Both the position numbers and the translations under genes were made by a program. Shown here in pieces: positions 7,930 to 17,703 of a stretch of DNA of 64,000 nucleotides. How positions within the stretch are numbered: the first letter of the stretch is position 1; every line of letters begins with the position of its first letter. A model generated the notes under the pieces. That model saw only the letters and a program-made list of their open reading frames with translations, was not told the DNA's origin and searched no databases. Source of the stretch: Flavobacteriaceae bacterium Ga0077528 (GTDB lineage: Bacteria; Bacteroidota; Bacteroidia; Flavobacteriales; Flavobacteriaceae); contig LNDX01000011.1 of NCBI GenBank assembly GCA_001464475.1, positions 41,445 to 105,444 of the forward strand, read 5' to 3'.

Positions 7930-8514
7930 TTATTTTTTCTTTGAATTTACAAACTCCATTTTGGTGGCATCATAAATTAATTTATTTTCTTGCGTTTTGT
8001 TTTTTTGAGTAATAGTTCCATCTGCATTTAGAGTAAACTCAAAACCTTCTCTTCTCATTCGCTCTTGTGTTTCTGAAGCGTTTTTTAATCGATCAAGGAA
8101 TACTTTTTCTACAATATGATTTGTTAATTGGGTATTATAAAAAACTTGTTTCTTTGAGGTTATTTCATAAACATTAGAATAAACAGTTGTAATATCTTCT
8201 GTTTTTAAATCGGTTTTATTTAACGTTTTTTCTGTCCAAGACAATAGATATAATTTTACGCCACTAGCAGTAAACGATTTCAATTTCACATCAGTTGGAG
8301 CGAATTTTGCATCAGCAGGTTTTACTACAATGGCATCTTTACCATCAATAGTCAATTGAAAATTACCAGCTTTAACTTCGGCTACCAAGTTATCAGCTTT
8401 GGCTAAAACTCCTTTAGAAGTTGCAACCGCTTTTTTAACTGTTGATTTTTTCTTTTGAGAATAACTTGTAATGCTACAAAGAGCAATTAATGTAAATAAA
8501 ACAAATTTTTTCAT
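7930..8514 (-). CDS. Exported protein of unknown function
   Basis: A 194-residue protein from the ATG at 8514 (MKKFVLFTLIALCSITSYSQ), a clear Sec signal peptide; the in-frame start at 8550 would bury this signal. The mature part starts with a Lys-rich stretch (KKKSTVKKAV) and is beta-rich and polar, with no domain I recognise. It probably acts in the periplasm or outer membrane. A TATTTTTG box on the minus strand (8555-8548) may be its promoter. Confidence 0.6.
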   Translation of the reverse strand: MKKFVLFTLIALCSITSYSQKKKSTVKKAVATSKGVLAKADNLVAEVKAGNFQLTIDGKDAIVVKPADAKFAPTDVKLKSFTASGVKLYLLSWTEKTLNKTDLKTEDITTVYSNVYEITSKKQVFYNTQLTNHIVEKVFLDRLKNASETQERMRREGFEFTLNADGTITQKNKTQENKLIYDATKMEFVNSKKK

Positions 8515-8576
8515 AATAGTGTTATGGTTTAATAGGATAGCAATATACAAAAATATTTATTTAGTATATGTTAAAT

Positions 8577-8611
8577 AAAAAAACCGCCTTGCTATGGGAA
8601 CAAGACGGTTT
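8577..8611 (-). terminator. Rho-independent terminator of the rhodopsin gene
   Basis: On the minus strand an 11-bp stem AAACCGTCTTG / CAAGGCGGTTT (one G:U pair) with a 9-nt loop is followed by a T run. It sits 21 bases past the rhodopsin stop. Confidence 0.85.
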
Positions 8612-8631
8612 CAACCAATAAAAACTTAAAA

Positions 8632-9354
8632 CTATTCTTTTGTAGATTTCACTGCTAGGTTATAAATTACCAAGCCAAAACCAATTTTGTTAATCGCATC
8701 AGCAATGTTGTAAGCAACATCAACATTACCTTTTCCTAACAATCCTGTGTACCAACCATCAGTGCCTAACATGTATCCTAATGGATAAATTGCCCAACCA
8801 ACAAGTACGAACCAACATAAGATTTTGTGTGATGCAAGAACTTCTCCTCCAGCAGCAGCAGCTAATTTAGACGCTTCTCCTAACCAAATTTCGTATACAA
8901 TAGCAAAATAAGCTATTCCAGAAACTAATCCCCAAATCCAAGCATTACCTGGATCTACAGCTTCACCAAAGTATCCTGTAACCAACATTACTAACGAATA
9001 AATAATCATTTTCCATAATAATGATTGTTTAGCACCAGCAATTTTCAGAATTAAATAAAACTCTAAACACATTAATGGAACAGTTAAAACCCAATCCACA
9101 TAACGGAAAAAAGTTGGTGATTCTCCAAAACTTGCCCAATAATCTCTCATGTAGAAATAATGAACAGCTGCAATAAAGGTAATTAAACCTGAAACTAAAA
9201 CTGAAACACGCCACTTCTTATCAAATTGACTTAATGATAAAAAGAAAAATGCTGATGCTGCCATCATAGCCATGCATCCAATAAAAAATGTGAATCCAAC
9301 ATAGTCAGTTGGCAACATTTTAGAAACCAATGAAATTGATAATAAATTTGACAT
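8632..9354 (-). CDS. Proteorhodopsin (light-driven proton pump)
   Basis: A 240-residue seven-helix rhodopsin. Helix C reads RYVDWVLTVPLMCLEF, giving the DTE triad of outward proton pumps: Asp87 acceptor, Thr91, Glu98 donor. His65, partner of the Asp acceptor, is present. The retinal Schiff-base lysine is Lys223 in DAINKIGFGL, with Asp219 one turn before it. The spectral-tuning position (equivalent to 105 in the first proteorhodopsin) is Met95, as in green-absorbing flavobacterial pumps. It makes a proton gradient in the inner membrane in light. A gene for the retinal-forming enzyme lies divergently next to it. Confidence 0.97.
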   Translation of the reverse strand: MSNLLSISLVSKMLPTDYVGFTFFIGCMAMMAASAFFFLSLSQFDKKWRVSVLVSGLITFIAAVHYFYMRDYWASFGESPTFFRYVDWVLTVPLMCLEFYLILKIAGAKQSLLWKMIIYSLVMLVTGYFGEAVDPGNAWIWGLVSGIAYFAIVYEIWLGEASKLAAAAGGEVLASHKILCWFVLVGWAIYPLGYMLGTDGWYTGLLGKGNVDVAYNIADAINKIGFGLVIYNLAVKSTKE

Positions 9355-9384
9355 AGTATAAAAATTTAAGTTATTTGTTTAACC

Positions 9385-9392
9385 AAATTTAA
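9385..9392 (-). promoter_or_regulatory. -7 box of the rhodopsin promoter
   Basis: TAAATTTG on the minus strand matches TAnnTTTG, 31 bases before the rhodopsin ATG. The -33 region is T-rich without a clear TTG. The divergent blh gene has a weaker TATCTTTA at 9437-9444. Confidence 0.5.
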
Positions 9393-9466
9393 AAAACAAT
9401 AAACAAAAAAAATAAAAGTGTTTAACATTTTTTACATATCTTTAAACAAAATTAAAAGTAAATATT

Positions 9467-10351
9467 ATGTCACATTCCAACAAGATAGCCATATTAATAA
9501 GTTTTTTTGCCTTGTGGATTAATATGTTTTTTTCTCACAAGTATCAACAAGTTATTGGATTTGTAGTAATATTCTTATTCGGAATCCTACACGGAGCCAA
9601 TGATTTAGCTTTATATCAAAAAATAAATGAAGGACAAAATACTATTTCTCTAAAAAAAATAATTCTCTATTATATAGGTGTTGTAATTTTAGGAGCATTA
9701 CTTTTTTATAGTTTTCCAATTATGGCTTTGGTATTGTTTATACTTTTCAGCGGATATCACTTTGGAGAGCAACACTGGAATAAACTTAAAGATAAAGGAA
9801 ACAATACAATACTAACAATCTTTCAAACCCTATATGGATTGTTAATTCTCTTCTTATTGTTTCAGTTTCATGAATTGGAAGTCAAACAAATTATTTTTCA
9901 AATATCTAAGACTTCAATTGAATTGTTAGATTTCAGAATGATAACATTAGTAATAGGAATACTTTTAATAATTTCTGGCATTTTTCTTAACAGAAAAACT
10001 ACTAAATTAAAATCAGAAATAATTATAAACATCTTTTACCTATTAGTATTTGCAATTGTATTTAAAACAGCTGATTTAATTTGGGCATTTGCCATCTATT
10101 TTGTGGTATGGCATAGTTTTCCTTCAATCAAAGAACAAATCCATTTTTTATACGGAAGTTATAGTTTTAAAAACTTCAAACGTTATTTTAAATCAGCTTT
10201 CATTTATTGGATAATTTCATTATTAGGAATTGCCATTTTGTATTTTCTTTTTAAGGATAAAGAAATTTTTAATGCTTTGTTCTTCTCTTTTCTAGCAGCA
10301 ATAACTTTTCCGCATACGATTGTAATAATCAAAATGCAAAATAAAGCATAA
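9467..10351 (+). CDS. blh: Beta-carotene 15,15'-dioxygenase, Brp/Blh family
   Basis: A 294-residue polytopic membrane protein with about eight hydrophobic helices. The family's histidine motifs are visible: GILHGANDL (His42), SGYHFGEQHW and WHSFPSIKEQ. Brp/Blh enzymes cleave beta-carotene symmetrically into two retinals, probably with a His-bound iron. Its position divergent to proteorhodopsin, 112 bases apart, gives the standard retinal-supply pairing. Carotenoid synthesis genes themselves are not in the window. Confidence 0.93.
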   Translation: MSHSNKIAILISFFALWINMFFSHKYQQVIGFVVIFLFGILHGANDLALYQKINEGQNTISLKKIILYYIGVVILGALLFYSFPIMALVLFILFSGYHFGEQHWNKLKDKGNNTILTIFQTLYGLLILFLLFQFHELEVKQIIFQISKTSIELLDFRMITLVIGILLIISGIFLNRKTTKLKSEIIINIFYLLVFAIVFKTADLIWAFAIYFVVWHSFPSIKEQIHFLYGSYSFKNFKRYFKSAFIYWIISLLGIAILYFLFKDKEIFNALFFSFLAAITFPHTIVIIKMQNKA

Positions 10352-10352
10352 A

Positions 10353-10382
10353 AAAAACCGAGTTATTGCTAACTCGGTTTTT
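10353..10382. terminator. Bidirectional rho-independent terminator
   Basis: A stem AAACCGAGTTA / TAACTCGGTTT with a 4-nt loop (TTGC) and flanking A/T runs, between convergent blh and dnaK. Confidence 0.9.
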
Positions 10383-10401
10383 AAATCTATAATAAAATTT
10401 A

Positions 10402-12288
10402 TTATTTTACTTCTTCAAAATCAACATCTTGAGTTTGATCACCACTTGCATCAGCTTGTGGTTGAGCTTCTTGAGCTTGACCTTGGTCTCCTTGAGCGTA
10501 CATTGCTTCTGTAGCAACTTTCCAAGCAGCGTTTACATTGTCAAGACCTTTTTGAATTGCTTCTAAATCTTGATTTTGGTGCGCCATTCTCAATTCAGTT
10601 AAAGCTGATTCGATTCCTACTTTATGATCATCAGATAATTTATCACCAAGTTCTTTCAATTGACTTTCTGTTTGGAAAATCATACTGTCTGCTTCATTTA
10701 ATTTATCAGCTTTTTCTTTAGCCAATCTGTCGCTTTCAGCATTCATCTCAGCATCTTTTTTCATTCTTTCGATTTCTTCTGCTGTTAAACCAGATGAAGC
10801 TTCGATACGAATATCGTGAGATTTTCCTGTTCCTTTATCAGTTGCAGAAACTTTAATGATACCATTAGCATCAATATCAAAAGTCACTTCAATTTGAGGA
10901 ACTCCTCTTGGTGCTGGTGGAATTCCGTCTAAGTGGAAACGACCGATTGTTTTATTATCTGCAGCCATTGTTCTTTCACCTTGAATAACGTGAATTTCAA
11001 CACTTGGTTGATTGTCAGCAGCTGTTGAGAATATTTGTGATTTTTTTGTTGGAATGGTTGTGTTAGACTCAATTAATTTAGTCATCACATTACCCATAGT
11101 TTCAATTCCTAATGATAAAGGTGTAACGTCTAATAACAATACATCTTTTACATCACCTGTTAAAACTCCACCTTGAATAGCAGCTCCAATTGCTACAACT
11201 TCATCAGGATTAACTCCTTTAGATGCTTTTTTACCAAAGAATTTTTCAACTTGTTCTTGGATAACTGGAATTCTTGTAGAACCTCCAACTAAAATCACTT
11301 CGTCAATATCTGAAACAGATAAACCTGCATCTTTTAATGCTTTAGCAACTGGTTCCATTGAACGTTTTACTAAAGTTTCTGACAATTGCTCAAATTTAGC
11401 ACGAGTTAATGTTTTAACTAAGTGTTTTGGTCCTGTAGCCGTTGCCGTAACGTATGGTAAGTTAATTTCTGTTTGAGTTGAAGAAGACAATTCAATTTTA
11501 GCTTTTTCAGCAGCTTCTTTCAAACGTTGTAAAGCCATTGGATCTTTACGTAAATCAACACCTTCTTCAGTATTAAAATCGTTTGCCATCCAATCGATGA
11601 TTACTTGGTCAAAATCATCACCACCTAAGTGAGTATCTCCATTTGTAGATAATACTTCAAAAACTCCGTCACCTAATTCAAGAACTGAGATATCAAAAGT
11701 ACCTCCACCTAAATCGTAAACTGCAATTTTTTGGTCTTTTCCTTTTTTATCTAATCCGTAAGCTAATGCCGCAGCAGTTGGCTCATTGATGATACGCATT
11801 ACTTTTAAACCTGCAATTTCTCCTGCTTCTTTCGTAGCTTGACGTTGTGCATCATTAAAGTAAGCTGGAACAGTGATAACTGCTTCGGTAACGGTCTGAC
11901 CTAAATAGTCTTCAGCAGTTTTTTTCATTTTTTGAAGAGTCATTGCTGACAATTCTTGTGGTGTATAAAGTCTTCCGTCAATATCAACACGTGGAGTGTC
12001 ATTATCACCTTTAACAACTTTATAAGCTACAGTCGATGCTTCTTTAGCACTTTCTGAGTATTTATTACCCATAAAACGTTTAATTGACGCTATGGTTTTA
12101 GTAGGATTTGTTACCGCCTGTCTTTTTGCAGGGTCACCTACTTTAATTTCGCCACCTTCTACAAATGCAATTACAGATGGTGTAGTTCTCTTTCCTTCTG
12201 CATTAGCAATTACAACTGGTTCTCCACCTTCCATAACTGACACGCAAGAATTGGTTGTACCTAAATCGATACCAATAATTTTTCCCAT
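10402..12288 (-). CDS. dnaK: Molecular chaperone DnaK (Hsp70)
   Basis: A 628-residue Hsp70. The ATPase domain (1 to about 380) has [41 protein letters not shown] and [13 protein letters not shown]. The linker [15 protein letters not shown] follows, then the substrate-binding domain and an acidic tail ending DVDFEEVK. It folds proteins in the cytosol with DnaJ and GrpE, neither of which is in the window, so dnaK is monocistronic here. A sigma-54-like element lies about 55 bases upstream. Confidence 0.98.
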   Translation of the reverse strand: MGKIIGIDLGTTNSCVSVMEGGEPVVIANAEGKRTTPSVIAFVEGGEIKVGDPAKRQAVTNPTKTIASIKRFMGNKYSESAKEASTVAYKVVKGDNDTPRVDIDGRLYTPQELSAMTLQKMKKTAEDYLGQTVTEAVITVPAYFNDAQRQATKEAGEIAGLKVMRIINEPTAAALAYGLDKKGKDQKIAVYDLGGGTFDISVLELGDGVFEVLSTNGDTHLGGDDFDQVIIDWMANDFNTEEGVDLRKDPMALQRLKEAAEKAKIELSSSTQTEINLPYVTATATGPKHLVKTLTRAKFEQLSETLVKRSMEPVAKALKDAGLSVSDIDEVILVGGSTRIPVIQEQVEKFFGKKASKGVNPDEVVAIGAAIQGGVLTGDVKDVLLLDVTPLSLGIETMGNVMTKLIESNTTIPTKKSQIFSTAADNQPSVEIHVIQGERTMAADNKTIGRFHLDGIPPAPRGVPQIEVTFDIDANGIIKVSATDKGTGKSHDIRIEASSGLTAEEIERMKKDAEMNAESDRLAKEKADKLNEADSMIFQTESQLKELGDKLSDDHKVGIESALTELRMAHQNQDLEAIQKGLDNVNAAWKVATEAMYAQGDQGQAQEAQPQADASGDQTQDVDFEEVK

Positions 12289-12342
12289 TTTCTTAATTTT
12301 CTATTTAATGTTTTTATTTAGTTTTTCAACTTGTTTGTGATA

Positions 12343-12360
12343 TGACAATGATTGTGCCAA
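12343..12360 (-). promoter_or_regulatory. Possible sigma-54 (-24/-12) promoter for dnaK
   Basis: On the minus strand TTGGCACAATCATTGTCA resembles the sigma-54 consensus TGGCAC-N5-TTGC. GG and the -12 element are 10 nt apart, with GT in place of GC. It is correctly oriented 55 bases before the dnaK ATG. The similarity is visual only. A repeated TGACA word in this region is an alternative explanation. Confidence 0.4.
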
Positions 12361-12416
12361 GTGGAATTTGAGAATAAATTGTCAGTTTTACACATATAAA
12401 TATGACAAGTTGACAT

Positions 12417-13328
12417 TTATTTTTTAAAGTATACAGACTCTTTTTGTCTTAAAGTCAAAATTTGTCTGATATTAAAAACAACTATCGACAACGCTATCAA
12501 TGAATAAGAAATAATCTGTGCAACAGAAACCGATTCTTTAAAATAATAAATTGCAAGGAAAAAATGTATCAATGGATTGGTATACATCAATATTCCAACT
12601 GTTGAGGAATTCAAACCTTTTAGAGCATATAAATTCAAAAACAATGGGATAATCGTAAACAAAACTACTATCACTAAAAGCAAAGAATAAAATAAAGGTT
12701 CTGTTGGAATCGCTCCACCATAATTAGGATAAAATGGTAGTAAAATAACGGTTGCAAATACCATTTGAATCGTCAAGATTAAAAATTTATCAAAGTCATT
12801 ATTTCTTCTTTGGGAAATAAGATATAATCCAAAGGAAAAGGCAATCACTATACTGTAAATCAAATCTTTTAAATTTCCATATGATAATATTATACAACTA
12901 ATTACACATAATAAAACCGCAAACCATTGCCAATAATTGATTTTTTCTTTCAAAATTATGAAAGCCAAAACAGTGGTTATAATTGGACAAATTATATAGG
13001 CAAACGAAGCTGATTGCAAACTAACATGATTGACAGCATAAATGAACAAAAACCAATTCAATACTAACAAAAATCCTCCTAAAAGTGTCATTATAATTGT
13101 AGTTCTTCGCTTTTTATTTGAAAAATTTTTAAACGTTTCTAACGAAGTTACTAAAACCGATTTTCTGAAAACAAAATTAAGCGCTAATAAACAAGCGGTT
13201 GCAATAAAAACACGATAAAATAAAATATCCAATGAAGCATAATTATGCAATGGTTTTAGCGCCAAACTAAAAAACCCCCAAATAATAAAAGCAGATAAGG
13301 CAGAAAGGAAATATTTGTTGATGGGCAT
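12417..13328 (-). CDS. EamA/RarD-type drug-metabolite permease
   Basis: A 303-residue inner-membrane protein with about ten hydrophobic helices in two EamA repeats. The opening AFIIWGFFSLALKPLHN, FYRVFIA and the internal LLGGFLLVLNWFLFIYAV resemble RarD-type transporters. The substrate is unknown. It sits upstream of dnaK on the same strand but is separated from it by 128 bases that contain dnaK's own control region. Confidence 0.85.
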   Translation of the reverse strand: MPINKYFLSALSAFIIWGFFSLALKPLHNYASLDILFYRVFIATACLLALNFVFRKSVLVTSLETFKNFSNKKRRTTIIMTLLGGFLLVLNWFLFIYAVNHVSLQSASFAYIICPIITTVLAFIILKEKINYWQWFAVLLCVISCIILSYGNLKDLIYSIVIAFSFGLYLISQRRNNDFDKFLILTIQMVFATVILLPFYPNYGGAIPTEPLFYSLLLVIVVLFTIIPLFLNLYALKGLNSSTVGILMYTNPLIHFFLAIYYFKESVSVAQIISYSLIALSIVVFNIRQILTLRQKESVYFKK

Positions 13329-13487
13329 CTTATTTTTTTTTGCAAAAGAAATAAAAATGTGAATACAAAATTCCTAATTATATGTTATTAAATTAGATTT
13401 CTTCATTTCAAAATACATTTGAGTAATAAAGTATCAAAAACTGCTATTCAAATTCTCGGATTTTTATCAAATTATCATTTTAAACCT

Positions 13488-13495
13488 TATATTTG
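13488..13495 (+). promoter_or_regulatory. -7 box of the sdaA promoter
   Basis: A perfect TATATTTG 21 bases before the sdaA ATG fits TAnnTTTG and implies a leader of only about 15 nt. No TTG is visible at the expected -33 spacing, only a T-run. Confidence 0.5.
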
Positions 13496-13516
13496 CTTTA
13501 CTAATTAGTACAGTTT

Positions 13517-14941
13517 ATGGAAGAATGCATTTCGGTTTTTGATATGTTAAAAATTGGTGTTGGACCATCAAGTTCTCATACACTTGGACCTTGGCGTGCC
13601 GCTGAACGATTTTTGGCTGAATTAAATCAAGAAAATTTACTAAACACTACAACTCGAGTTAAAGTAGATTTATACGGTTCACTATCATTAACTGGTGTTG
13701 GTCACGCTACTGATTTGGCAGTAATGTTAGGCTTGAGCGGACAAGACCCAGAATATATTCCGGTTGAGAATATTGACAAAATTATAAAATCAATTAAATC
13801 AACACATCAACTCAACTTGGGAAATCAGCTTTTAATTTCTTTTGATGTTGAAAAAGATATTGTTTTCAATAAAAACTTTTTGCCTTTTCATGCTAACGGA
13901 ATGACTTTTACAGCATTTACTTCAAACAAAGAATATACTTCTACCTTCTACTCTATTGGTGGTGGATTTGTAGTAAAAGAAGAGCGTGTCAATGCTAAAA
14001 AGAAACATCAAATAAAATGTGCTTTTCCGTATCCAGTTCAAAATGCTCAAGAATTATTAGAATATTGCAATTCTTTAAATAAATCTATTTCTGAAGTAGT
14101 TTACGAAAACGAAAAATCGATGCGTTCGGAAGAGGAAATCGATAAAGAGTTAATGCGCATATGGAATACAATGTTAGAATGTATGTACATTGGATGCCAC
14201 AGCGAAGGCATACTTCCTGGCGGATTGAATGTAAGAAGAAGAGCATTTGACATGCACCAAGGTTTGATTGGTTTATCAAATTATAATTCGCCTCAAGAAT
14301 GGTTAGAATGTATTCGTAAAACCGAAGTTAAATTCCGTCAAATTTTGAAATGGGTTTCGTGTTTTGCATTAGCCGTCAATGAAGTAAACGCAGCTTTAGG
14401 AAGAGTTGTTACAGCTCCAACCAATGGAAGTGCTGGAGTTATTCCTGCTGTTTTGATGTATTATTTGGTTATAGAAAATCACCAAGCTGGCGAAAAAGAA
14501 ATCAAGCAATTTTTGATGGTTGCTGGAGAAATTGGAAGTATTTTCAAAAAAGGTTCGACCATATCAGCAGCTATGGGCGGTTGTCAAGCTGAAATTGGTG
14601 TATCAAGCGCTATGGCAGCAGCAGCGTTGTGTGAAGTTATGGGTGGAACTCCAGATCAAGTACAAATGGCAGCCGAAATTGCAATGGAACATCACCTAGG
14701 TTTGACATGTGATCCTATTGGTGGTTTGGTTCAAATTCCGTGTATAGAAAGAAATACTATGGGTGCCATTAAAGCCATAAATGCTGCCGAATTAGCTATG
14801 GAAACCGACGCAAAAAATGCTAAAGTTCCTTTGGATAAAGTAATTAATACTATGTGGCAAACAGCTAAAGACATGAACTCAAAATATAAGGAAACTTCAG
14901 AAGGTGGCTTGGCAGTTGCCGTGAATGTTGCCGATTGTTAA
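13517..14941 (+). CDS. sdaA: L-serine ammonia-lyase (single-chain, iron-sulfur)
   Basis: A 474-residue single-chain enzyme combining the beta and alpha domains. The N-terminus [20 protein letters not shown] is the beta-domain signature. The catalytic domain carries the 4Fe-4S cysteines in [16 protein letters not shown] and [16 protein letters not shown], plus [11 protein letters not shown]. It deaminates L-serine to pyruvate and ammonia in the cytosol, feeding amino-acid carbon into central metabolism. It has its own promoter and a strong terminator. Confidence 0.96.
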   Translation: MEECISVFDMLKIGVGPSSSHTLGPWRAAERFLAELNQENLLNTTTRVKVDLYGSLSLTGVGHATDLAVMLGLSGQDPEYIPVENIDKIIKSIKSTHQLNLGNQLLISFDVEKDIVFNKNFLPFHANGMTFTAFTSNKEYTSTFYSIGGGFVVKEERVNAKKKHQIKCAFPYPVQNAQELLEYCNSLNKSISEVVYENEKSMRSEEEIDKELMRIWNTMLECMYIGCHSEGILPGGLNVRRRAFDMHQGLIGLSNYNSPQEWLECIRKTEVKFRQILKWVSCFALAVNEVNAALGRVVTAPTNGSAGVIPAVLMYYLVIENHQAGEKEIKQFLMVAGEIGSIFKKGSTISAAMGGCQAEIGVSSAMAAAALCEVMGGTPDQVQMAAEIAMEHHLGLTCDPIGGLVQIPCIERNTMGAIKAINAAELAMETDAKNAKVPLDKVINTMWQTAKDMNSKYKETSEGGLAVAVNVADC

Positions 14942-14946
14942 GCATA

Positions 14947-14979
14947 AAAAAGGAGATGAAAGTAAATCATCTCCTTTTT
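14947..14979. terminator. Rho-independent terminator after sdaA
   Basis: A 13-bp stem AAAAAGGAGATGA / TCATCTCCTTTTT with a 7-nt loop. It is usable from both strands and the next gene is convergent. Confidence 0.9.
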
Positions 14980-14999
14980 AATTTAAATATTAAAGTAAC

Positions 15000-15437
15000 T
15001 TATTTGATATATACTTCAATATTACCATTGGCATCTTTTAATTTTAGTTCACTCAACGTAAGATTAACAATATCTTGAGTAGTGGTAACACCATCAATAA
15101 CTTTAGTCAAATTGTTATTTGATCGCGAATAAATACCTAAATCTGTGAATAATGCACAAGGATCAATTGTGGAGTCATAGTTACCTTCTTCAACGGTATT
15201 GTCCGATTTTAATTGCATAAAATCTTTTTCGCAACCCGCTTGATTTTGAGGTGTAGAAATCAATGTTTCCACTCCAGCTACTGTTGTTCCTACTTGATTA
15301 ATCTTCCATTTTCCTGTTAAAGGAGCCAATGTTTCTCCGTCATTATCATCATCACTACATGAAATTGTGAAGAAACCAAAAACAGCTACCATCATAACCA
15401 ATACTAAACTTCTACTTTTTAGACTAACTTTTCTCAT
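15000..15437 (-). CDS. Lipocalin-like lipoprotein
   Basis: A 145-residue protein from the ATG at 15437 (MRKVSLKSRS); the in-frame start at 15491 is unlikely. The signal ends in the lipobox FFTISC, followed by an acidic SDDDNDGE stretch that favours surface or outer-membrane sorting in Bacteroidetes. The mature part, LTGKWKINQVG...CEKDFMQLKSDNTVEEGNY, matches the Bacteroidetes lipocalin-like pattern of a short beta-barrel with two cysteines. Ligand unknown. Confidence 0.75.
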   Translation of the reverse strand: MRKVSLKSRSLVLVMMVAVFGFFTISCSDDDNDGETLAPLTGKWKINQVGTTVAGVETLISTPQNQAGCEKDFMQLKSDNTVEEGNYDSTIDPCALFTDLGIYSRSNNNLTKVIDGVTTTQDIVNLTLSELKLKDANGNIEVYIK

Positions 15438-15553
15438 AACATTATATATTAATTTGTTAATGACAAAGTTAGTTGTGCAACGTTCAAACAATATTACACT
15501 TTAAATTTAAAAAATTGTATAAATAAATTAAAAATAATCTTTTGTATTAAAAA

Positions 15554-16609
15554 TTAATTTTTCAATTTTTCAATTTCAGATTTCAATAACTCAATTTCAG
15601 AATTTAATTTATCGAACTCTTTTTGATTGGTTTTTCCTGCTTCAATAGTTTGATAAATTCTAATTTTTGAATCTTTTAAATCAGTTTTTTTAAGTTTATT
15701 TTCAATTGAATTTTGCAATGAATCATCATATTTTTCAACCGTTACATCAACTTCAATTACTTTAGTTTTATTATCAATTTTGGTCTGAACCACATGATAT
15801 TTTGAATCAATTTCATTGGTTACAAATTGGTTTGCTTTCGATAAATAAATATTTGTTACTGCAAAATTATAAGCTAAATATATCGCGGGAATTATTGCTA
15901 GAAAAATCAAAACTCCAAACCAACTATTTACATTCTTTACATTTTCTTTTGAATGTGGACTAAATTTTAAATACTTGACAATAATATAACTTCCAACACA
16001 GATAAAAAGAGCATTAATGAAGTAAGTATAAAGTCCGCCAACAAAGTATTCCCATTGCAAGGTTGCCAATCCGAAACTTGCTGTACAAAGTGGAGGAATA
16101 CATGAAGTGGCAACTGCAACTCCAATTAAAACTTGTGTTCCATTGTGGCGAGAAATAGCTATAAATCCTGCCATTCCACCAATAAAAGCTAGTAAAACAT
16201 CAAATATAGTTGGATGTGAAAAGGATAATAATTCATCGGTAGCAATGGCATAAGGCGTTATTAAATAGTAAATTGTAGCAACAAATAAACTTATAAGTAC
16301 AATTCGTAGTGCATTTTGGATACTAACTTTCAATAAATCAATATCAGAAACTCCTAGTGAAAAACCGATTCCAAAAATTGGTCCCATCAATGGTGAAATT
16401 ATCATCGCACCAATAACAGCTGCTTTCGAATTAATGTTTAATCCAATGCAAGAAATGAATATCGCAAAAGCAAGAAGCCATAGGTTTTTTCCTTTAAAAA
16501 CAACACCTTCTCTTACTTCTCTATCGGTTTCTAGTTCATCTTCCTGACTTCCTTTAAGGTCAAAAAGTGAACGAAAATAGCGCTTTATAATTTGAATTCT
16601 TGTACTCAT
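15554..16609 (-). CDS. DUF389 family membrane protein
   Basis: A 351-residue protein. A cytosolic N-terminus precedes several hydrophobic helices, with the DUF389 hallmarks INSKAAVIGAMIISPLMGPI, GFIAISRHNGTQVLIGVAVATSCIPPLC. The C-terminus after about residue 240 is soluble and coiled-coil-like (FDKLNSEIELLKSEIEKLKN). The family's function is not established, though some members have been suggested as transporters. It is the third gene of a run with an NTF2-like protein and a porin (32 bases after the porin). Confidence 0.85.
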   Translation of the reverse strand: MSTRIQIIKRYFRSLFDLKGSQEDELETDREVREGVVFKGKNLWLLAFAIFISCIGLNINSKAAVIGAMIISPLMGPIFGIGFSLGVSDIDLLKVSIQNALRIVLISLFVATIYYLITPYAIATDELLSFSHPTIFDVLLAFIGGMAGFIAISRHNGTQVLIGVAVATSCIPPLCTASFGLATLQWEYFVGGLYTYFINALFICVGSYIIVKYLKFSPHSKENVKNVNSWFGVLIFLAIIPAIYLAYNFAVTNIYLSKANQFVTNEIDSKYHVVQTKIDNKTKVIEVDVTVEKYDDSLQNSIENKLKKTDLKDSKIRIYQTIEAGKTNQKEFDKLNSEIELLKSEIEKLKN

Positions 16610-16641
16610 TTAAAATCGTAGAATGAAACGCTAATTTAGAA

Positions 16642-17700
16642 TTAAAACTCAAAACTCAAACTAGTTGTCAAAAAGAAATTGGAATTAACTAAATCAGAAC
16701 CTTTGGCAAATACTTCTTTCTTACTATCAAAGTAACGAGCTTCTGTTCTTAATTTCACTTTTGAATTGGGCAAATAATCGAAATTTAACGAAAATCCGAG
16801 AGTTTTAAATTCGTCATTTGCGGCAATAATCACATTCTTTTCATCTTGATAATATTCGGTTCTAAAAGCCGTTTGCCATTTTGGATTTATTGAATATTGC
16901 GCAATAAAAACAGGACTTAACCAAGATGCAGATGAGTTATTTTTTGAACTTAAATCTTGCAAACCATAATCAAAACCTGCAATGGTTCGCCATTTGTCAT
17001 TCCATTTTTTATCAAAATATAAATTACTAAAATAACGCATGGTATAATCTATTCCATTGAACTCCTTTCCTACGAAAGTACTCCAATTTAAAGTAGAATT
17101 TGCAGATGATTTATAAACAATTTGAGTTCCTAAAGATGGTGCAACATCCTTTTGAGGTTTGTTAATTCGTTGCCAACCATTTGTCAATAATGCTGCAAAA
17201 TTCCATTTGTCTGATGGTTTGTAATTGTATTTCACTCCTGTCATAAAATAAGGTGAATTATCCGCTAAAATTGAACGCGTCAAAGTTAAATTGGAAGACG
17301 TTGTAGCTGATTCAAATCCGATATAACTTGGTAAAATTCCAACTTCAATTGAATGTTTTTTTGATTGATCTAGGTACAAACCCACATAGGCTTCGTTTAA
17401 ATATTTTATCTTTTCGTTGGCATAATTATCGTCAACATAAGTTCCTGATTGTAATGACAATACTGCATAAGCATTTTCATATTCCACTTTTGCACGTAGT
17501 AATCCAATATTGATATTAAACTCATTATGACGATTGTAATTGTACAGAAATGGCAATTTTGCATCGGTTAATGGTTGATTAAAATCATAAGAATAATAAG
17601 TTTCTACAAATCCCGAAAAGGTGGTTTTTAGTTCACTCTTTTCTTGTGAAAATAGTTGACTGAAAATAAGTAGTGTTAAAATTGTAAATGTATTTTTCAT
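16642..17700 (-). CDS. Outer-membrane beta-barrel porin (OmpL/BBP2-like)
   Basis: A 352-residue protein with signal peptide MKNTFTILTLLIFSQLFSQ and a body of alternating amphipathic strands. It includes FVETYYSYDFNQP near the start and ends with an aromatic residue (SLSFEF) as outer-membrane barrels do. It resembles the Bacteroidetes porin family with an N-terminal ETYYSYDFN motif. It follows the NTF2-like gene by 3 bases and precedes the DUF389 gene, suggesting an import or efflux unit. Confidence 0.8.
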   Translation of the reverse strand: MKNTFTILTLLIFSQLFSQEKSELKTTFSGFVETYYSYDFNQPLTDAKLPFLYNYNRHNEFNINIGLLRAKVEYENAYAVLSLQSGTYVDDNYANEKIKYLNEAYVGLYLDQSKKHSIEVGILPSYIGFESATTSSNLTLTRSILADNSPYFMTGVKYNYKPSDKWNFAALLTNGWQRINKPQKDVAPSLGTQIVYKSSANSTLNWSTFVGKEFNGIDYTMRYFSNLYFDKKWNDKWRTIAGFDYGLQDLSSKNNSSASWLSPVFIAQYSINPKWQTAFRTEYYQDEKNVIIAANDEFKTLGFSLNFDYLPNSKVKLRTEARYFDSKKEVFAKGSDLVNSNFFLTTSLSFEF

Positions 17701-17703
17701 AAA

